64,000 nucleotides of DNA from Lachnospiraceae bacterium JLR.KK002 (GCA_036941025.1 JAYMNP010000001.1:3184501-3248500), one strand, 5' to 3'. Positions 43,749 to 53,024 are shown, counted from the stretch's first letter. Numbers and translations: made by a program. Notes: a model not told the origin generated them from the letters alone.

Positions 43749-45101
43749 ATGAATTTGCAGAAAAATATGGAATTATCCGAGAAGCTGACCATCCTGTCTG
43801 ACGCAGCCAAATATGATGTGGCCTGTACCTCCAGCGGCGTTGACCGTAAGGGCAGCGGAAGAGGTATGGGGAACTCCATCGCGCCAGGTATCTGCCATAC
43901 CTTTTCCGCAGACGGAAGGTGCGTGTCCCTTTTAAAAATACTGTTTACCAACGAGTGCATTTTCAACTGCGCCTACTGCCTGAACAACTGTACCACAGAC
44001 GTCAGACGCGCTTCATTCACTCCCGATGAAATCTGCACCCTTACCATGGAATTTTACCGGCGCAATTATATCGAAGGACTGTTTCTGAGCTCCGGCATTA
44101 TGGTCAGTCCCAATTATACCATGGAACTCATCTATCAGACCATTTACAGGCTCCGCCGTATCCATCATTTTAACGGTTATATCCATGTGAAGTCTATTCC
44201 GGGAGCCGATTCTGCCCTGATTGAAAAGACCGGATACCTGGCGGACCGTATGAGTATCAATCTGGAACTTCCCACAGCAGACAGTCTGCGGCAGCTCGCT
44301 CCCTGTAAATCCCGGACTACCATTTTAAAACCCATGCGGCAGATTCAGAACCGTATTACCGACAACAAACAGGAACTGATGGTTTACCGGGAAACACCAC
44401 GGTTTGTTCCGGCCGGCCAGTCCACCCAGATGATTATCGGCGCCACACCGGAGAATGACTTCCAGATTATGAGCGTGGCGGAAAGCCTCTATGAGAAATT
44501 TCAGCTCAAACGTGTCTTTTACTCTGCCTTTGTAAATGTGAACGGCAATTCCATGCTGCCCGTTCTTCCCGGCGGACCGCCTCTGCTGCGGGAACACCGC
44601 CTGTATCAGGCGGACTGGCTGCTGCGCTATTATCATTTTCACGTTTCGGAGCTTTTATCGGAAGACCGGCCGGATTTTAATATTTTCCTGGATCCCAAGT
44701 GCGACTGGGCTCTGCGGCATCTGGAATATTTCCCTGTGGAAATCAACAAAGCCTCTTACCAGACATTGCTGCGGGTGCCCGGCATCGGCTATAAATCGGC
44801 GGAGCGGATTGTAAAAGCCCGCCGGCGAAACCGCCTGACCTTCGACGATTTGAAGAAAATCGGCGTGGTATTAAAACGGGCCCTGTATTTTATTACCTGT
44901 TCCGGGAAAATGATGTACAATACCAAACTGGAAGAGGACTATATCTGCCGGAATCTCATGGGGGATAAAACTCAGGTTCCGAGGGATATCCGGGAAGGCG
45001 GCTACCAGCAGCTCAGTTTCTTTGACCAGGATATGCGGGCGGATTTTCATCTCACCGACGCTCAGATTATCCCTCCCAGTCAGCAGATTGTCTCTCTTTA
45101 G
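43749..45101 (+). CDS. putative DNA modification/repair radical SAM protein (TIGR03916-like)
   Basis: The 450-residue protein contains the radical-SAM cluster CIFNCAYC (Cys-x3-Cys-x2-Cys) at about residues 67-74 and the further Cys-bearing NNCTTDVRRASF. A helix-hairpin-helix DNA-binding motif follows in the C-terminal half (LLRVPGIGYKSAERIVKAR, about 340-358). This is the set-up of the family described as a radical SAM protein linked to uracil-DNA glycosylase (TIGR03916). The next gene is its usual partner. An SOS box at the promoter supports a role in DNA damage. Ribosome site ACAGGAGG is strong. Confidence 0.88.
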   Translation: MNLQKNMELSEKLTILSDAAKYDVACTSSGVDRKGSGRGMGNSIAPGICHTFSADGRCVSLLKILFTNECIFNCAYCLNNCTTDVRRASFTPDEICTLTMEFYRRNYIEGLFLSSGIMVSPNYTMELIYQTIYRLRRIHHFNGYIHVKSIPGADSALIEKTGYLADRMSINLELPTADSLRQLAPCKSRTTILKPMRQIQNRITDNKQELMVYRETPRFVPAGQSTQMIIGATPENDFQIMSVAESLYEKFQLKRVFYSAFVNVNGNSMLPVLPGGPPLLREHRLYQADWLLRYYHFHVSELLSEDRPDFNIFLDPKCDWALRHLEYFPVEINKASYQTLLRVPGIGYKSAERIVKARRRNRLTFDDLKKIGVVLKRALYFITCSGKMMYNTKLEEDYICRNLMGDKTQVPRDIREGGYQQLSFFDQDMRADFHLTDAQIIPPSQQIVSL

Positions 45102-45114
45102 AAAGGACATATTT

Positions 45115-45912
45115 ATGTATATATTTCTCTGTGAGGACAGCATTGACGGTATTTTTACCGGAGTATACGACGCCTGGGCCAGCAGATACGGCCATGGCAA
45201 CATTTCCCTTACCACCTGTCCGCCGGACAACTACAGTCTGTTCGACGAATACGTTACGGTACAGACTGATTATGAAAAAAGTGAAAAGGTGGCCCGCACA
45301 CTGCGCAGCCGCCTTGGAGAAGATACTTATACGGAAATTTGTCAGGCCGCTTCTTCCACAGAAGAATACGGCCGTAAAAAAGCCATGAACAAAGGGGAAG
45401 CCATCTACCGTACCATTGTTCTGGCCCTGGCTCTGAAAGACGGAAGCAAGGTTCTGAATTATCTGGGAGAGCCTTATGTCAACCGGGTTTTTCACCTTTC
45501 CCGGAGCACCGGAAATGAAGCCCATCATCTCCTTGGATTTCTCCGGTTCCAGGAACTGGAAAACGGTATCCTTTTCGCCAGAATCCATCCCAGGAACCAT
45601 GTACTCCCATTCCTGGGAGAACACTTTTCCGACCGTCTTCCTCAGGAAAATTTCATGATTTACGACGCGTCCCACAGCCAGGCTGCCCTGCACCCAAAGG
45701 GAAAAGGCTTCTTCCTCACAGACACCGGAGAACTGGATGAGAAAATGCTCCACCGTTATTCTCCGGAAGAAACGGAATATCAGAAGCTCTGGTGCAGATT
45801 CTTTGACAGTATCGCCGTGGAAGCCCGGATTAATCCCAAACTTCAGAACCAGAACATCCTGAAACGGTTTCAGCAGGACGTAATCGAGTTTCAAAGACCT
45901 CGCAGAATTTAA
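45115..45912 (+). CDS. TIGR03915 family putative DNA repair protein
   Basis: A 265-residue partner of the radical-SAM protein just upstream (13 bases apart). It starts MYIFLCEDSIDGIFTGVYDA and contains ALKDGSKVLNYLGEPYVNRV, HHLLGFLRFQELENGILFA, ARIHPRNHVLPFLGEHF and DRLPQENFMIYDASHSQA, the conserved features of the family formerly called DUF4130. In some bacteria it is fused to a uracil-DNA glycosylase domain; no such domain is present here. I use ATG 45115 with AGAAAGGAC upstream instead of the longer frame that overlaps the previous gene. Confidence 0.87.
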   Translation: MYIFLCEDSIDGIFTGVYDAWASRYGHGNISLTTCPPDNYSLFDEYVTVQTDYEKSEKVARTLRSRLGEDTYTEICQAASSTEEYGRKKAMNKGEAIYRTIVLALALKDGSKVLNYLGEPYVNRVFHLSRSTGNEAHHLLGFLRFQELENGILFARIHPRNHVLPFLGEHFSDRLPQENFMIYDASHSQAALHPKGKGFFLTDTGELDEKMLHRYSPEETEYQKLWCRFFDSIAVEARINPKLQNQNILKRFQQDVIEFQRPRRI

Positions 45913-45970
45913 ACACCGGCCTGTCTTCCCTGTCCGCAATTCTTTCGGAAGAACTTCCGGAACCGGACTC

Positions 45971-46843
45971 TTATGTTCCGGAAGTATCTCTCAGCAGATT
46001 ACTCAGCGCTGCAAACTGCTCCAGTGTCAGCGCTTCTCCCCGTATACCGGGGGCCAGCCCCATTTCTGCAAGGGCATTTACAATCCGCTGTTTTTCCAGA
46101 TTCAGCTCCGGCGCATTGTTCAGACCATTTACCAGTGTTTTGCGCCTCTGGTTAAAGGAAGCGCGGATGAGTCGGAACATCAGATTCTCATCCTGTACCT
46201 CAACTGCTTTCTCCCTGTGCCGGGTAAGGCGAATCACAGCACTTCCCACTTTGGGACGGGGAATAAAACAGTTCGGGGGGACGTTTGCCACCACTTCCGG
46301 TCTGGCATAATACTGAACCGCCAGAGACAGAGCTCCGTAATCTTTCGTTCCCGGCCCTGCCTGCATACGTTCCGCTACTTCTTTCTGAACCATAATGGTA
46401 ATACTGTCCACCGGAACATGGCTCTCAAACAATCCCATAATAATGGGCGTTGTAATATAATAGGGCAGATTTGCCACCACTTTTATAGGTCTGCCCTGAT
46501 TCTTCTCCTGGGCCAGACGGTTGATATCCACTTTCAGGATATCTTCGTTCAGCACTTCCACATTCTGATATGCACGTAAAGTATCGGCCAGAATGGGAAT
46601 CAGATTCCTGTCAATCTCCACCGCAGCCACTTCTCTGGCATTTTCGCAGAGATATTGGGTCATGGTCCCGATTCCCGGACCGATTTCCAGTACAAAATCT
46701 TCCTTTGTAATTCCTGCCGCCTGAATAATTTTCTCCAGAACTCTGGTATCAATCAGAAAATTCTGCCCGAATTTTTTCTGAAAATTAAAGTTATATTTCT
46801 GCAATACCGCTATGGTATTCTGTGGTTTTCCTAAATCAGCCAT
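45971..46843 (-). CDS. rsmA: 16S rRNA dimethyladenosine transferase KsgA/RsmA
   Basis: Dimethylates two adjacent adenosines near the 3' end of 16S rRNA. The 290-residue protein has KKFGQNFLIDTRVLEKI, the SAM loop LEIGPGIGTMTQYL, acidic VEIDRNLI, and the catalytic NLPYYITTP, in that order. Length is normal. Its stop lies inside a CTTCCGGAAC/GTTCCGGAAG inverted repeat that may help end transcription. The next genes upstream are an unrelated ABC operon. Confidence 0.96.
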   Translation of the reverse strand: MADLGKPQNTIAVLQKYNFNFQKKFGQNFLIDTRVLEKIIQAAGITKEDFVLEIGPGIGTMTQYLCENAREVAAVEIDRNLIPILADTLRAYQNVEVLNEDILKVDINRLAQEKNQGRPIKVVANLPYYITTPIIMGLFESHVPVDSITIMVQKEVAERMQAGPGTKDYGALSLAVQYYARPEVVANVPPNCFIPRPKVGSAVIRLTRHREKAVEVQDENLMFRLIRASFNQRRKTLVNGLNNAPELNLEKQRIVNALAEMGLAPGIRGEALTLEQFAALSNLLRDTSGT

Positions 46844-46894
46844 TGTTACCTTCTTTCTGCTGTGATTTGTATTGCTGCCATATCCGGTTTCCAG

Positions 46895-47434
46895 TCAGTT
46901 CCACAGGATTCTGCCCAATCCGTTTGTTATCTCCATCCCCGCCATATAAAACACCGGAGACATGAGCAGACCCCGTTCCCCCGCTGCAAGCATTCCCAGA
47001 AAACTGAAGAAAAACCAGATTCCGCTGACTGCACTGCACAGGAGGATTCCTCCTGCCGCTGACACCGCGATTTCCTGATGCATCAGCAGCCTGCAGAGAT
47101 ACACAATTACCTGTATTCCAATCTGGAGGCCAAACACTTTTCCGGCAGGCACTGCTTTTGCCAGCAGATATTTCTTCCGGTCCACCGGAAAATACCGGAT
47201 TTTTTCGTACATGGAGCGCCAGTGTTCCTGTTCCCATCTGGTAAAAGAAAGCATAACGCAAAAGAGAAAGGCCATCATGGCTGCCGCCGATACATTGCGC
47301 AGAAACAGAGGTTCTTCATAGTCTCCCGCAAGAAGCAGCATAAAATAAATACTTTCTCCCAGAAACAGAAGGATAGCTCTGGCTCCCATGGGCCTTTTGT
47401 CAAAGGCTCTGATATTCTTCCAGGTTCTGTTCAC
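46895..47434 (-). CDS. small ABC-associated membrane protein
   Basis: A 179-residue protein with about four membrane segments (25-45, 55-78, 105-130, 137-165). No family is recognised with confidence. The position right after an ABC ATPase gene, with a 35-base overlap, makes it the membrane half of that transporter. It is short for an ABC-2 permease (usually over 220 residues), so it may be a reduced subunit. The start is a GTG behind AAGGAGGCGGAGACG. Last gene of the GntR-controlled operon. Confidence 0.65.
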   Translation of the reverse strand: MNRTWKNIRAFDKRPMGARAILLFLGESIYFMLLLAGDYEEPLFLRNVSAAAMMAFLFCVMLSFTRWEQEHWRSMYEKIRYFPVDRKKYLLAKAVPAGKVFGLQIGIQVIVYLCRLLMHQEIAVSAAGGILLCSAVSGIWFFFSFLGMLAAGERGLLMSPVFYMAGMEITNGLGRILWN

Positions 47435-48392
47435 CGTCTCCGCCTCCTTTTGTCATATAATACATCCACCCTGACAAATCCGTATCTTCGCACAGAATCC
47501 CGGTTTCCGTCTCTTTCAGCCAGTCCCCTGCCATACCATTCCCGCCGTACAGGTTCCCACGGCTTTCAGGTATCCGCTCCCGGTCCAGCAATGCCTCAAA
47601 GCCCACGTTACTCACCTGAATTCCCACAATTTCCGGATAATTCCCGTCCCGGAGTCTCCGGCCTGTTTCCGGCCCTCCTCTGATGCGGCGATAACGGGTC
47701 AGAAGGCGCTCCATGGAATCTGTGTAGAGTATCTCTCCCTGCTCCAGCAAAGCAATCCGGTCGGCCACCTGTTCCATATCCGAGGTCAGATGGGAAGACA
47801 GCAGTACACTGAGTTCCTCCTCTTCCACTGCTGCCTGCAGCATATCCAGAAATTCTTTTCGGAAAACCGGGTCCAGATTTCCTGTAGGCTCATCCAGCAG
47901 GAGAATCCGGGGCCGATGGGCCATGGCAAAGGCAAACTGAAACTTCATCCGGTAGCCTTTGGACAAAAAACCCAGCCGCTCCGATTTCTTCAGCCCGCAG
48001 ACAGAAAGCCATTTTCCCCATCTTTCTTCTGTAAATTCCGGATAAAACCGCCCGAAAGCCAGCCCGTTCTTCCAGAGGCTCTCTGTTTCCAGAAACACAG
48101 GCTCATCCAGCACAAATCCCGTCTGAACCTGGACCCCCATACGGTCTTTTCCCATGTTTATGCCATTCATCCATACAGTCCCGCTGTCTGCAGAGGTATG
48201 GCCTGTCAGAATTCGGATAATGGTAGTCTTTCCCGCCCCGTTTCTTCCCAGCAGTCCCAGAATATTTCCCGGCGGTATCTCCAGGGAAATATTGTTCAGC
48301 CGAAATCGTCTGTACTTTTTGGAAAGACATTCCACTTTGAGACCGTCCCTCTGCAAACTTTCTTTTTTCCGGCTCTCCTTTAATTTTTCCAT
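47400..48392 (-). CDS. ABC transporter ATP-binding protein
   Basis: The 330-residue protein is an ABC ATPase with Walker A GRNGAGKTT, Q-loop region QVQTGFVLDEPVF, signature LSKGYRMKFQFA (atypical: SKGYR replaces SGGQ), Walker B ILLLDEPTGNLD and H-loop SSHLTSD. The last 90 residues form an accessory domain. The altered signature is common in the YtrB-like family that pairs with GntR regulators of the YtrA type. ATG 48392 has GGGAGAAG upstream; the longer reading would overlap gntR. It is the second ABC ATPase of this operon. Confidence 0.85.
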   Translation of the reverse strand: MEKLKESRKKESLQRDGLKVECLSKKYRRFRLNNISLEIPPGNILGLLGRNGAGKTTIIRILTGHTSADSGTVWMNGINMGKDRMGVQVQTGFVLDEPVFLETESLWKNGLAFGRFYPEFTEERWGKWLSVCGLKKSERLGFLSKGYRMKFQFAFAMAHRPRILLLDEPTGNLDPVFRKEFLDMLQAAVEEEELSVLLSSHLTSDMEQVADRIALLEQGEILYTDSMERLLTRYRRIRGGPETGRRLRDGNYPEIVGIQVSNVGFEALLDRERIPESRGNLYGGNGMAGDWLKETETGILCEDTDLSGWMYYMTKGGGDGEQNLEEYQSL

Positions 48393-48447
48393 TTTCTTCT
48401 CCCTTCCGGATTCCTTTGAGATATCCCCGGCTTTTCCTGTATCAACG

Positions 48448-48822
48448 CTACAGCTCCTCAAATAAAACTTCAATATAATCCATCATATCTTCTCTGGAAA
48501 GCCCGGCTTTCTTCCATTCCACCGCCAGTTTGCCCAGTTCCTCCTCCAGCATCTGTATTCTCTTTTCTTTGAGCATACTGGTATTCTGCCGGGAAACATA
48601 AAAGCCTTTTCCGGCTACCGGGTAAATCAGCCCCTCCTGCTCCAGTTCTTCATAAGCTCGTTTGGTAGTTATAACGCTAATCTGCAAATCTCTGGCCAGA
48701 GAACGGATGGAAGGCAGGGGTTCCCCCTCCCGCAAATCCCCGGCAATTACCGCATCTTTGATCTGACGGACAATCTGTTCATAAATTGCAAGGTTACTTG
48801 TATTGGAAATTATAATTTTCAT
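48448..48822 (-). CDS. GntR family regulator, YtrA type
   Basis: A 124-residue one-domain regulator: winged helix YEQIVRQIKDAVIAGDLREG, LPSIRSLARDLQISVITTKR, then GLIYPVAGKGFYVS, and a short helical tail of about 50 residues typical of the YtrA subfamily. YtrA-type regulators bind palindromes before ABC transporter operons and respond to cell-wall antibiotics or similar stress. The 40-bp palindrome at 50518 in front of this five-gene operon is the expected operator. ATG 48822 is preceded by AGGAAGGG. Confidence 0.88.
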   Translation of the reverse strand: MKIIISNTSNLAIYEQIVRQIKDAVIAGDLREGEPLPSIRSLARDLQISVITTKRAYEELEQEGLIYPVAGKGFYVSRQNTSMLKEKRIQMLEEELGKLAVEWKKAGLSREDMMDYIEVLFEEL

Positions 48823-48854
48823 GAAGCAGTCCCTTCCTGTTATGATTCCGTTCC

Positions 48855-49568
48855 TCACAGTTCATCGTAATACAGATCTGCACAGGCAATTTTCCGGTAA
48901 AAATATCCAATTGCAAACAGGCCTGTCAGATAATTCACGGCTGGCAACAGGCACCCTGGTATGCTCCAGAAATCGCCTGTTGACAGAAGATTAAAAAAAG
49001 CAGCTCCCACATCCAGACACAGCACCATAATGGAAAGGCCGTACAGTTTTGTCCCGTTCCTTTCACTCCCCTTTACAGGCTGCACAGCTGCAATCTGAGA
49101 AGAACTTAAGGCCATACTTACCGGTATTACTCTCGCAAAGAAATCCCACCAGAATCTTTCTGTCTCCTGGCCTGCACAGGCAAGCTCTGCTGATGTGAGC
49201 AGCAGGAGAAACATAGCCACCCAGAGCATTTTCCGTATCTGCATGGCGGCAAACTCCTTCCTGCTTATCGGAAGAAGATATATCAATCTGTGGTTCTGGA
49301 AGTTTATCATAATGATCAGCCCTATATTGCTCCAGCATAGGCTGCTTATCAGCTGATCTGCCAGTTCCCGTCTGTTTTCTGCCCCTTGCAGAACCCCGTA
49401 GAAACCCACCGCAATTCCGAACAGAAGCAGTGCAAATCCAAATTTTCCCCGGAATGTATGCAGAGAAGCTCTGAGTTCCACCAGAATTTCCCTTCCTGTA
49501 AACAGGAATTTTCCCGGTGTAAAATTTCCTGTGCCCTTATTCTGAGCGCATGTATCCATACCTTTCAT
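48855..49568 (-). CDS. ABC-associated membrane protein
   Basis: A 237-residue membrane protein with about six hydrophobic segments. LLPISRKEFAAMQIRKMLW is a loop of the kind found in ABC-2 permeases of the YtrC/D group. It lies between the first ABC ATPase gene (49640) and gntR, hence the likely membrane part for the upstream ATPase. I start at ATG 49568 behind AAAGAGGG; a much longer frame upstream is charged, has no site and is not membrane-like. Substrate unknown. Confidence 0.68.
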   Translation of the reverse strand: MKGMDTCAQNKGTGNFTPGKFLFTGREILVELRASLHTFRGKFGFALLLFGIAVGFYGVLQGAENRRELADQLISSLCWSNIGLIIMINFQNHRLIYLLPISRKEFAAMQIRKMLWVAMFLLLLTSAELACAGQETERFWWDFFARVIPVSMALSSSQIAAVQPVKGSERNGTKLYGLSIMVLCLDVGAAFFNLLSTGDFWSIPGCLLPAVNYLTGLFAIGYFYRKIACADLYYDEL

Positions 49569-49639
49569 TCCAATCCCTCTTTTCCCACGCTTTCGGCTTC
49601 CGAAACCAGGTTCTGATCTGTCAGAACATTCGTTCACCG

Positions 49640-50485
49640 TCAGAATTTTCCGTCCAGATAATACATCAGTTCTGCCAGAGTGGGACGGGACACGCTGACG
49701 TCCACCCACAGTCCCCGTCCATCCTCCTGAAACAGACCTTCTTCATAATATTTCATACTCCGCCTGCCAGTCAGGCGATTGTCCAGATAATCCATCTGCC
49801 TCCTGCTGCCCCGCACAATTTTGTACTGTTCTTCCAGCTCTGTCATAGTCAGAGAAAAAATCTGGCGGCCTTTGGACAGCATGGTAACCGCATCCGCGTA
49901 CTGCTCCAGTTCTTCCGTCAGATGAGTGGCAAAAAGAATGCCGCAATCATCATTGAGCACATCATACAGCAGGTTCATCCATTCCCGGCGGAATACCGGG
50001 TCCAGTCCCGCTTCCGGCTCATCCATCAGAATCAGTCCAGGGCGGCGGGCCAGTGCAAAAGCAAGCTGAAACTTCATATAATTCCCCTTTGACAGCTTTC
50101 TGAGATTCTGTCCCGTATCCACATCAAACTGCCTGCAGTAGTTCAGGAAATCATTCTGATTATATGTTTTATAATAAGTTCCATAAATTGCTCCCGCATG
50201 TTTTACGGACAAGTCCAGCCGGAAGTAGTCATCGTCAAAAATAACTCCTGTCTCCCGTTTACACCGCTCCGGCTCCTGCTTCATGCTGACGCCTTTCAGC
50301 CATAAATCGCCCTGGCTGATGCGGGAAAGGCCGCAAATCATATGAAACAGCGTTGTCTTTCCGGCTCCGTTCCTGCCGATTACACCCATAAACATTCCAG
50401 GCTCCAGCGTCAGATTTATATCCCGCAGCCAGAAAGTGGTTCCCCGTTCCGCCCCGGCACCTTCAATTCGCAATATCGGTTCCAT
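49640..50485 (-). CDS. ABC transporter ATP-binding protein
   Basis: A 281-residue ATPase with Walker A GRNGAGKTT, a Q-loop region TGVIFDDDYF, LSKGNYMKFQLA at the signature position, Walker B LILMDEPEAGLDPVF and the H-loop ATHLTEE. Like the second ATPase of this operon it has SKG.. in place of the usual SGGQ. It is the first gene of the operon, 33 bases from a strong operator, with the start preceded by GGAAGGAGGG. Together with the genes at 46895-48855 it makes a double transporter: ATPase-permease-GntR-ATPase-permease. Confidence 0.88.
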   Translation of the reverse strand: MEPILRIEGAGAERGTTFWLRDINLTLEPGMFMGVIGRNGAGKTTLFHMICGLSRISQGDLWLKGVSMKQEPERCKRETGVIFDDDYFRLDLSVKHAGAIYGTYYKTYNQNDFLNYCRQFDVDTGQNLRKLSKGNYMKFQLAFALARRPGLILMDEPEAGLDPVFRREWMNLLYDVLNDDCGILFATHLTEELEQYADAVTMLSKGRQIFSLTMTELEEQYKIVRGSRRQMDYLDNRLTGRRSMKYYEEGLFQEDGRGLWVDVSVSRPTLAELMYYLDGKF

Positions 50486-50517
50486 ACATACATTCCCTCC
50501 TTCCTGAAACGCAAAGT

Positions 50518-50568
50518 GTGCATATACTGTATATATCTATATATACAGTATATGCACAGATATGTCAA
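50518..50568 (-). promoter_or_regulatory. promoter and 40-bp palindromic operator of the GntR-ABC operon
   Basis: On the minus strand TTGACA (50563-50568) and TATATA (50540-50545) are 17 bases apart. The palindrome GTGCATATACTGTATATA / TATATACAGTATATGCAC with a 4-base centre (50518-50557) has no mismatch in 18-bp arms and covers the -10 region. It is placed for tight repression by the GntR protein of the operon. Confidence 0.88.
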
Positions 50569-50619
50569 TACTTTATTCAGAAATTCGAAACATTTTCATC
50601 TGCCATCCGGAATACTGTC

Positions 50620-51396
50620 TTATCTGACTCTGGAAAACAGCCTCCGGGCATTTTCTCTGGTAACCTCCATCACTTCTTCCTGGGTAATCCCCCGCAGACG
50701 TGCAATTTCCTGCGCCACATAAGGCAGATTCAGGGATGAATTCCGTTTCCCCCGCTCCGGTTCCGGAGATAGATAGGGACAGTCCGTTTCCAGCAGAATA
50801 TGTTCCAGGGGAATTGCGGCCGCAGTCTCCTTTAACTTTCTGGCATTTTTAAAGGTTACGACTCCTCCGATTCCAATGTAATAACCCATTTTTATATATG
50901 CAAAGGCCTGTTCCGGTGAATAGGAAAAACAATGTACCACTCCCGGTATCTGTTCCCCGTGAATACCCTGTACCAGCTTCAGAGTATCCTCCGCCGCATC
51001 TCTGGAGTGGATGATGACCGGCAGTTCCTGCTCCCTGGCCAGTTCCATCTGCCGGCAGAACCAGTAACGCTGGCTCCGCTTCACTTCCTCATCTTTATCC
51101 CAGTAATAATCCAGGCCAATCTCTCCCACAGCCGCAACTTTGGGCAAACAGCACCTTTCCCGCAGCCATTCATACACTTCTTCACTCAAATCTTCTATTT
51201 CGCTGGGGTGTATGCCTATGGCTCCGTAAATAAAAGGATATTCCTCCGTAAGGGCAAGAGTTTTTTTCACTCCCTCCAAATCGGAACCCACATTTATAAT
51301 CGTTTCAATCCCATGTTCCTCCATGGATAACAGAAGCTCTTTCCGGTCAGAATCAAACCTTCTGTCATCGTAATGGGCATGACTTTCAAATATCAT
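50620..51396 (-). CDS. tatD: TatD family hydrolase/DNase
   Basis: A metal-dependent nuclease of the TIM-barrel amidohydrolase superfamily. The 258-residue protein has the N-terminal metal site SHAHYDD, the conserved GAIGIHPSEI, AVGEIGLDYYWD, VIIHSRDA, VVHCFS and LLETDCPYL motifs in order. Its start overlaps the stop of the GGDEF gene by 4 bases, so these two are translationally coupled. Usual partners in Firmicutes are metG and rnmV; metG is indeed two genes upstream. Confidence 0.94.
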   Translation of the reverse strand: MIFESHAHYDDRRFDSDRKELLLSMEEHGIETIINVGSDLEGVKKTLALTEEYPFIYGAIGIHPSEIEDLSEEVYEWLRERCCLPKVAAVGEIGLDYYWDKDEEVKRSQRYWFCRQMELAREQELPVIIHSRDAAEDTLKLVQGIHGEQIPGVVHCFSYSPEQAFAYIKMGYYIGIGGVVTFKNARKLKETAAAIPLEHILLETDCPYLSPEPERGKRNSSLNLPYVAQEIARLRGITQEEVMEVTRENARRLFSRVR

Positions 51397-53024
51397 AATA
51401 TCACACTTTCCGCATTATCTTCATTTCTGTGTATCAGGCAGATACTGTTTTTCTGTTTCCGCTTTACGTTGTACAGAGCCCCGTCTGCCGCATAGAGATA
51501 ATCCCACATCCGGTTCTGATGTGTGGGAACACTGTTTCGGATTCCCTGCGATACAGTTACATATTCTGATACCTGAGAACCCTTATGCTCTATCTTCAGC
51601 CCTGAAATCCGCTCCCGCAGCTCTTTGGCCAGTGCCAGAATCTCTTCATCGGTTTTCCCATAATAGATAATGATAAATTCATCGCCGCCATATCTGGCAC
51701 AGAAAATATTACTGTCCCGCTTCATCAGCTCTTTTAAGATTTCACCGATTTGCTGCAGACATGTATCGCCTGCCTGATGTCCGTATGCGTCATTATATTG
51801 TTTGAAAAAGTCCACATCAAAAATTTCGATGGAAAGGCGCTCCTGATTTTCACTGGCTCTGTCAAATATCTTTCCGGCAAAATCATTGAGTTTATAGCGA
51901 TTGGGCAGCCCTGTCAGTTCGTCTTTCTCAGAACGCTCCTGCAACTCTTTCTTCTCTTTGAGTAAAGCCTCCTCTTTCAGACGGGCCTCTTTCAGGCTGA
52001 ACCGCAGCTCAGTAGATCGGTGAATCACTCCCACATTTTCTTCTTTCAGAATCTTTCCGTCCTCATAGAGACTGGCGCAAACCTCCAGATATCGTTCCCG
52101 CTGTCCGGTATCCCGGTAATATTCTGCCTGCCGGCGCAGCAGTTCCATCTGCAGATTGGTAATACCTGTCTCTTTCACCAGCAGCTCCAGTCCCGGAAAA
52201 ATTCTTTCCAGCTCCTTAAATTTCCCAATTTCCAGAAGAAAATCCAGAAAATCGAAAACGTCTTCATGGCTGTCCATAATAATCTGGAGATTTTCCAGTT
52301 TCTGAATTATGTTTTCAATATACTGATCCCGCTCCGCAAAACGTCCCTGGACATGACGTATTCTCACAATCAGCCCCTGAGTCATGAAAAAATCTATACC
52401 TGTCTCATCCATTTCTCCGATTTCACGGATTTTTTCTTCGTATTCTGCAGCTTCTTCCAGATTCTTCTGAAACAGGCTGCACCTCCCCAGCGAGGCATAA
52501 GTGTTGGCCAGATTTCCTCTGCCAAAAAACTCCTGTTTATAATCTGAAAAAATATCCTGTGCCTTTTTCAGATACCGGACTGCGGAATCAAATTCTCCAA
52601 AACCCATATACAGGCGCCCAATGTTGCAGGTAACCAGAGCAGTCTCATAGGGAAAATCATACTTTTCCCCATAAGACAATGCTGTAATATACTGATCCAG
52701 CGCCACCGTGGTGTTTCCCCGGTTAAACGCGTCAACTCCCATCACATTATGAGAACGTATCAGCAAATCCCACTGGGAAGCCTTCTGCTGGTTTACAATG
52801 CTTTCTGCCAGGCAGATCATCAGATTCTGATGATCATTCAGACAGAGATAACTTTCCGCCAGATAGTAATATGCGAATCCCAGAAGATACGAATCATTCT
52901 TCTCTTTTCCAACATCCACCAGCCTGCGGCAGCTTTCCATGTACGGTTCTCCTCTCTTATAGCGGAGCTCCATCATTTCCTCTATCTGCGCCTGAATTTC
53001 TTTCCCGTAATTCGTAAAGTCCAT
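51393..53024 (-). CDS. diguanylate cyclase with N-terminal TPR sensor region
   Basis: Makes the second messenger c-di-GMP. Residues 1-340 are a helical repeat region (TPR type; for instance LVTCNIGRLYMGFGEFDSAVRYL and LANTYASLGRC), residues 345-375 a coiled coil and 375-530 a GGDEF domain with DELTGLPNRYKLNDF and an intact YGGDEF active site. A clear RxxD inhibition site five residues before it is not present. No membrane segment is seen, so it senses inside the cell. It lies between metG and tatD and ends within the tatD start. c-di-GMP in this motile organism likely affects flagella and the surface proteins, though no c-di-GMP riboswitch was recognised here. Confidence 0.88.
   Translation of the reverse strand: MDFTNYGKEIQAQIEEMMELRYKRGEPYMESCRRLVDVGKEKNDSYLLGFAYYYLAESYLCLNDHQNLMICLAESIVNQQKASQWDLLIRSHNVMGVDAFNRGNTTVALDQYITALSYGEKYDFPYETALVTCNIGRLYMGFGEFDSAVRYLKKAQDIFSDYKQEFFGRGNLANTYASLGRCSLFQKNLEEAAEYEEKIREIGEMDETGIDFFMTQGLIVRIRHVQGRFAERDQYIENIIQKLENLQIIMDSHEDVFDFLDFLLEIGKFKELERIFPGLELLVKETGITNLQMELLRRQAEYYRDTGQRERYLEVCASLYEDGKILKEENVGVIHRSTELRFSLKEARLKEEALLKEKKELQERSEKDELTGLPNRYKLNDFAGKIFDRASENQERLSIEIFDVDFFKQYNDAYGHQAGDTCLQQIGEILKELMKRDSNIFCARYGGDEFIIIYYGKTDEEILALAKELRERISGLKIEHKGSQVSEYVTVSQGIRNSVPTHQNRMWDYLYAADGALYNVKRKQKNSICLIHRNEDNAESVIL

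Noticed and set aside
45954..45984. Terminator after ksgA
   Set aside because: A good inverted repeat exists but it overlaps the last codons of ksgA and is followed only by a weak T-tract; not listed as a separate feature.
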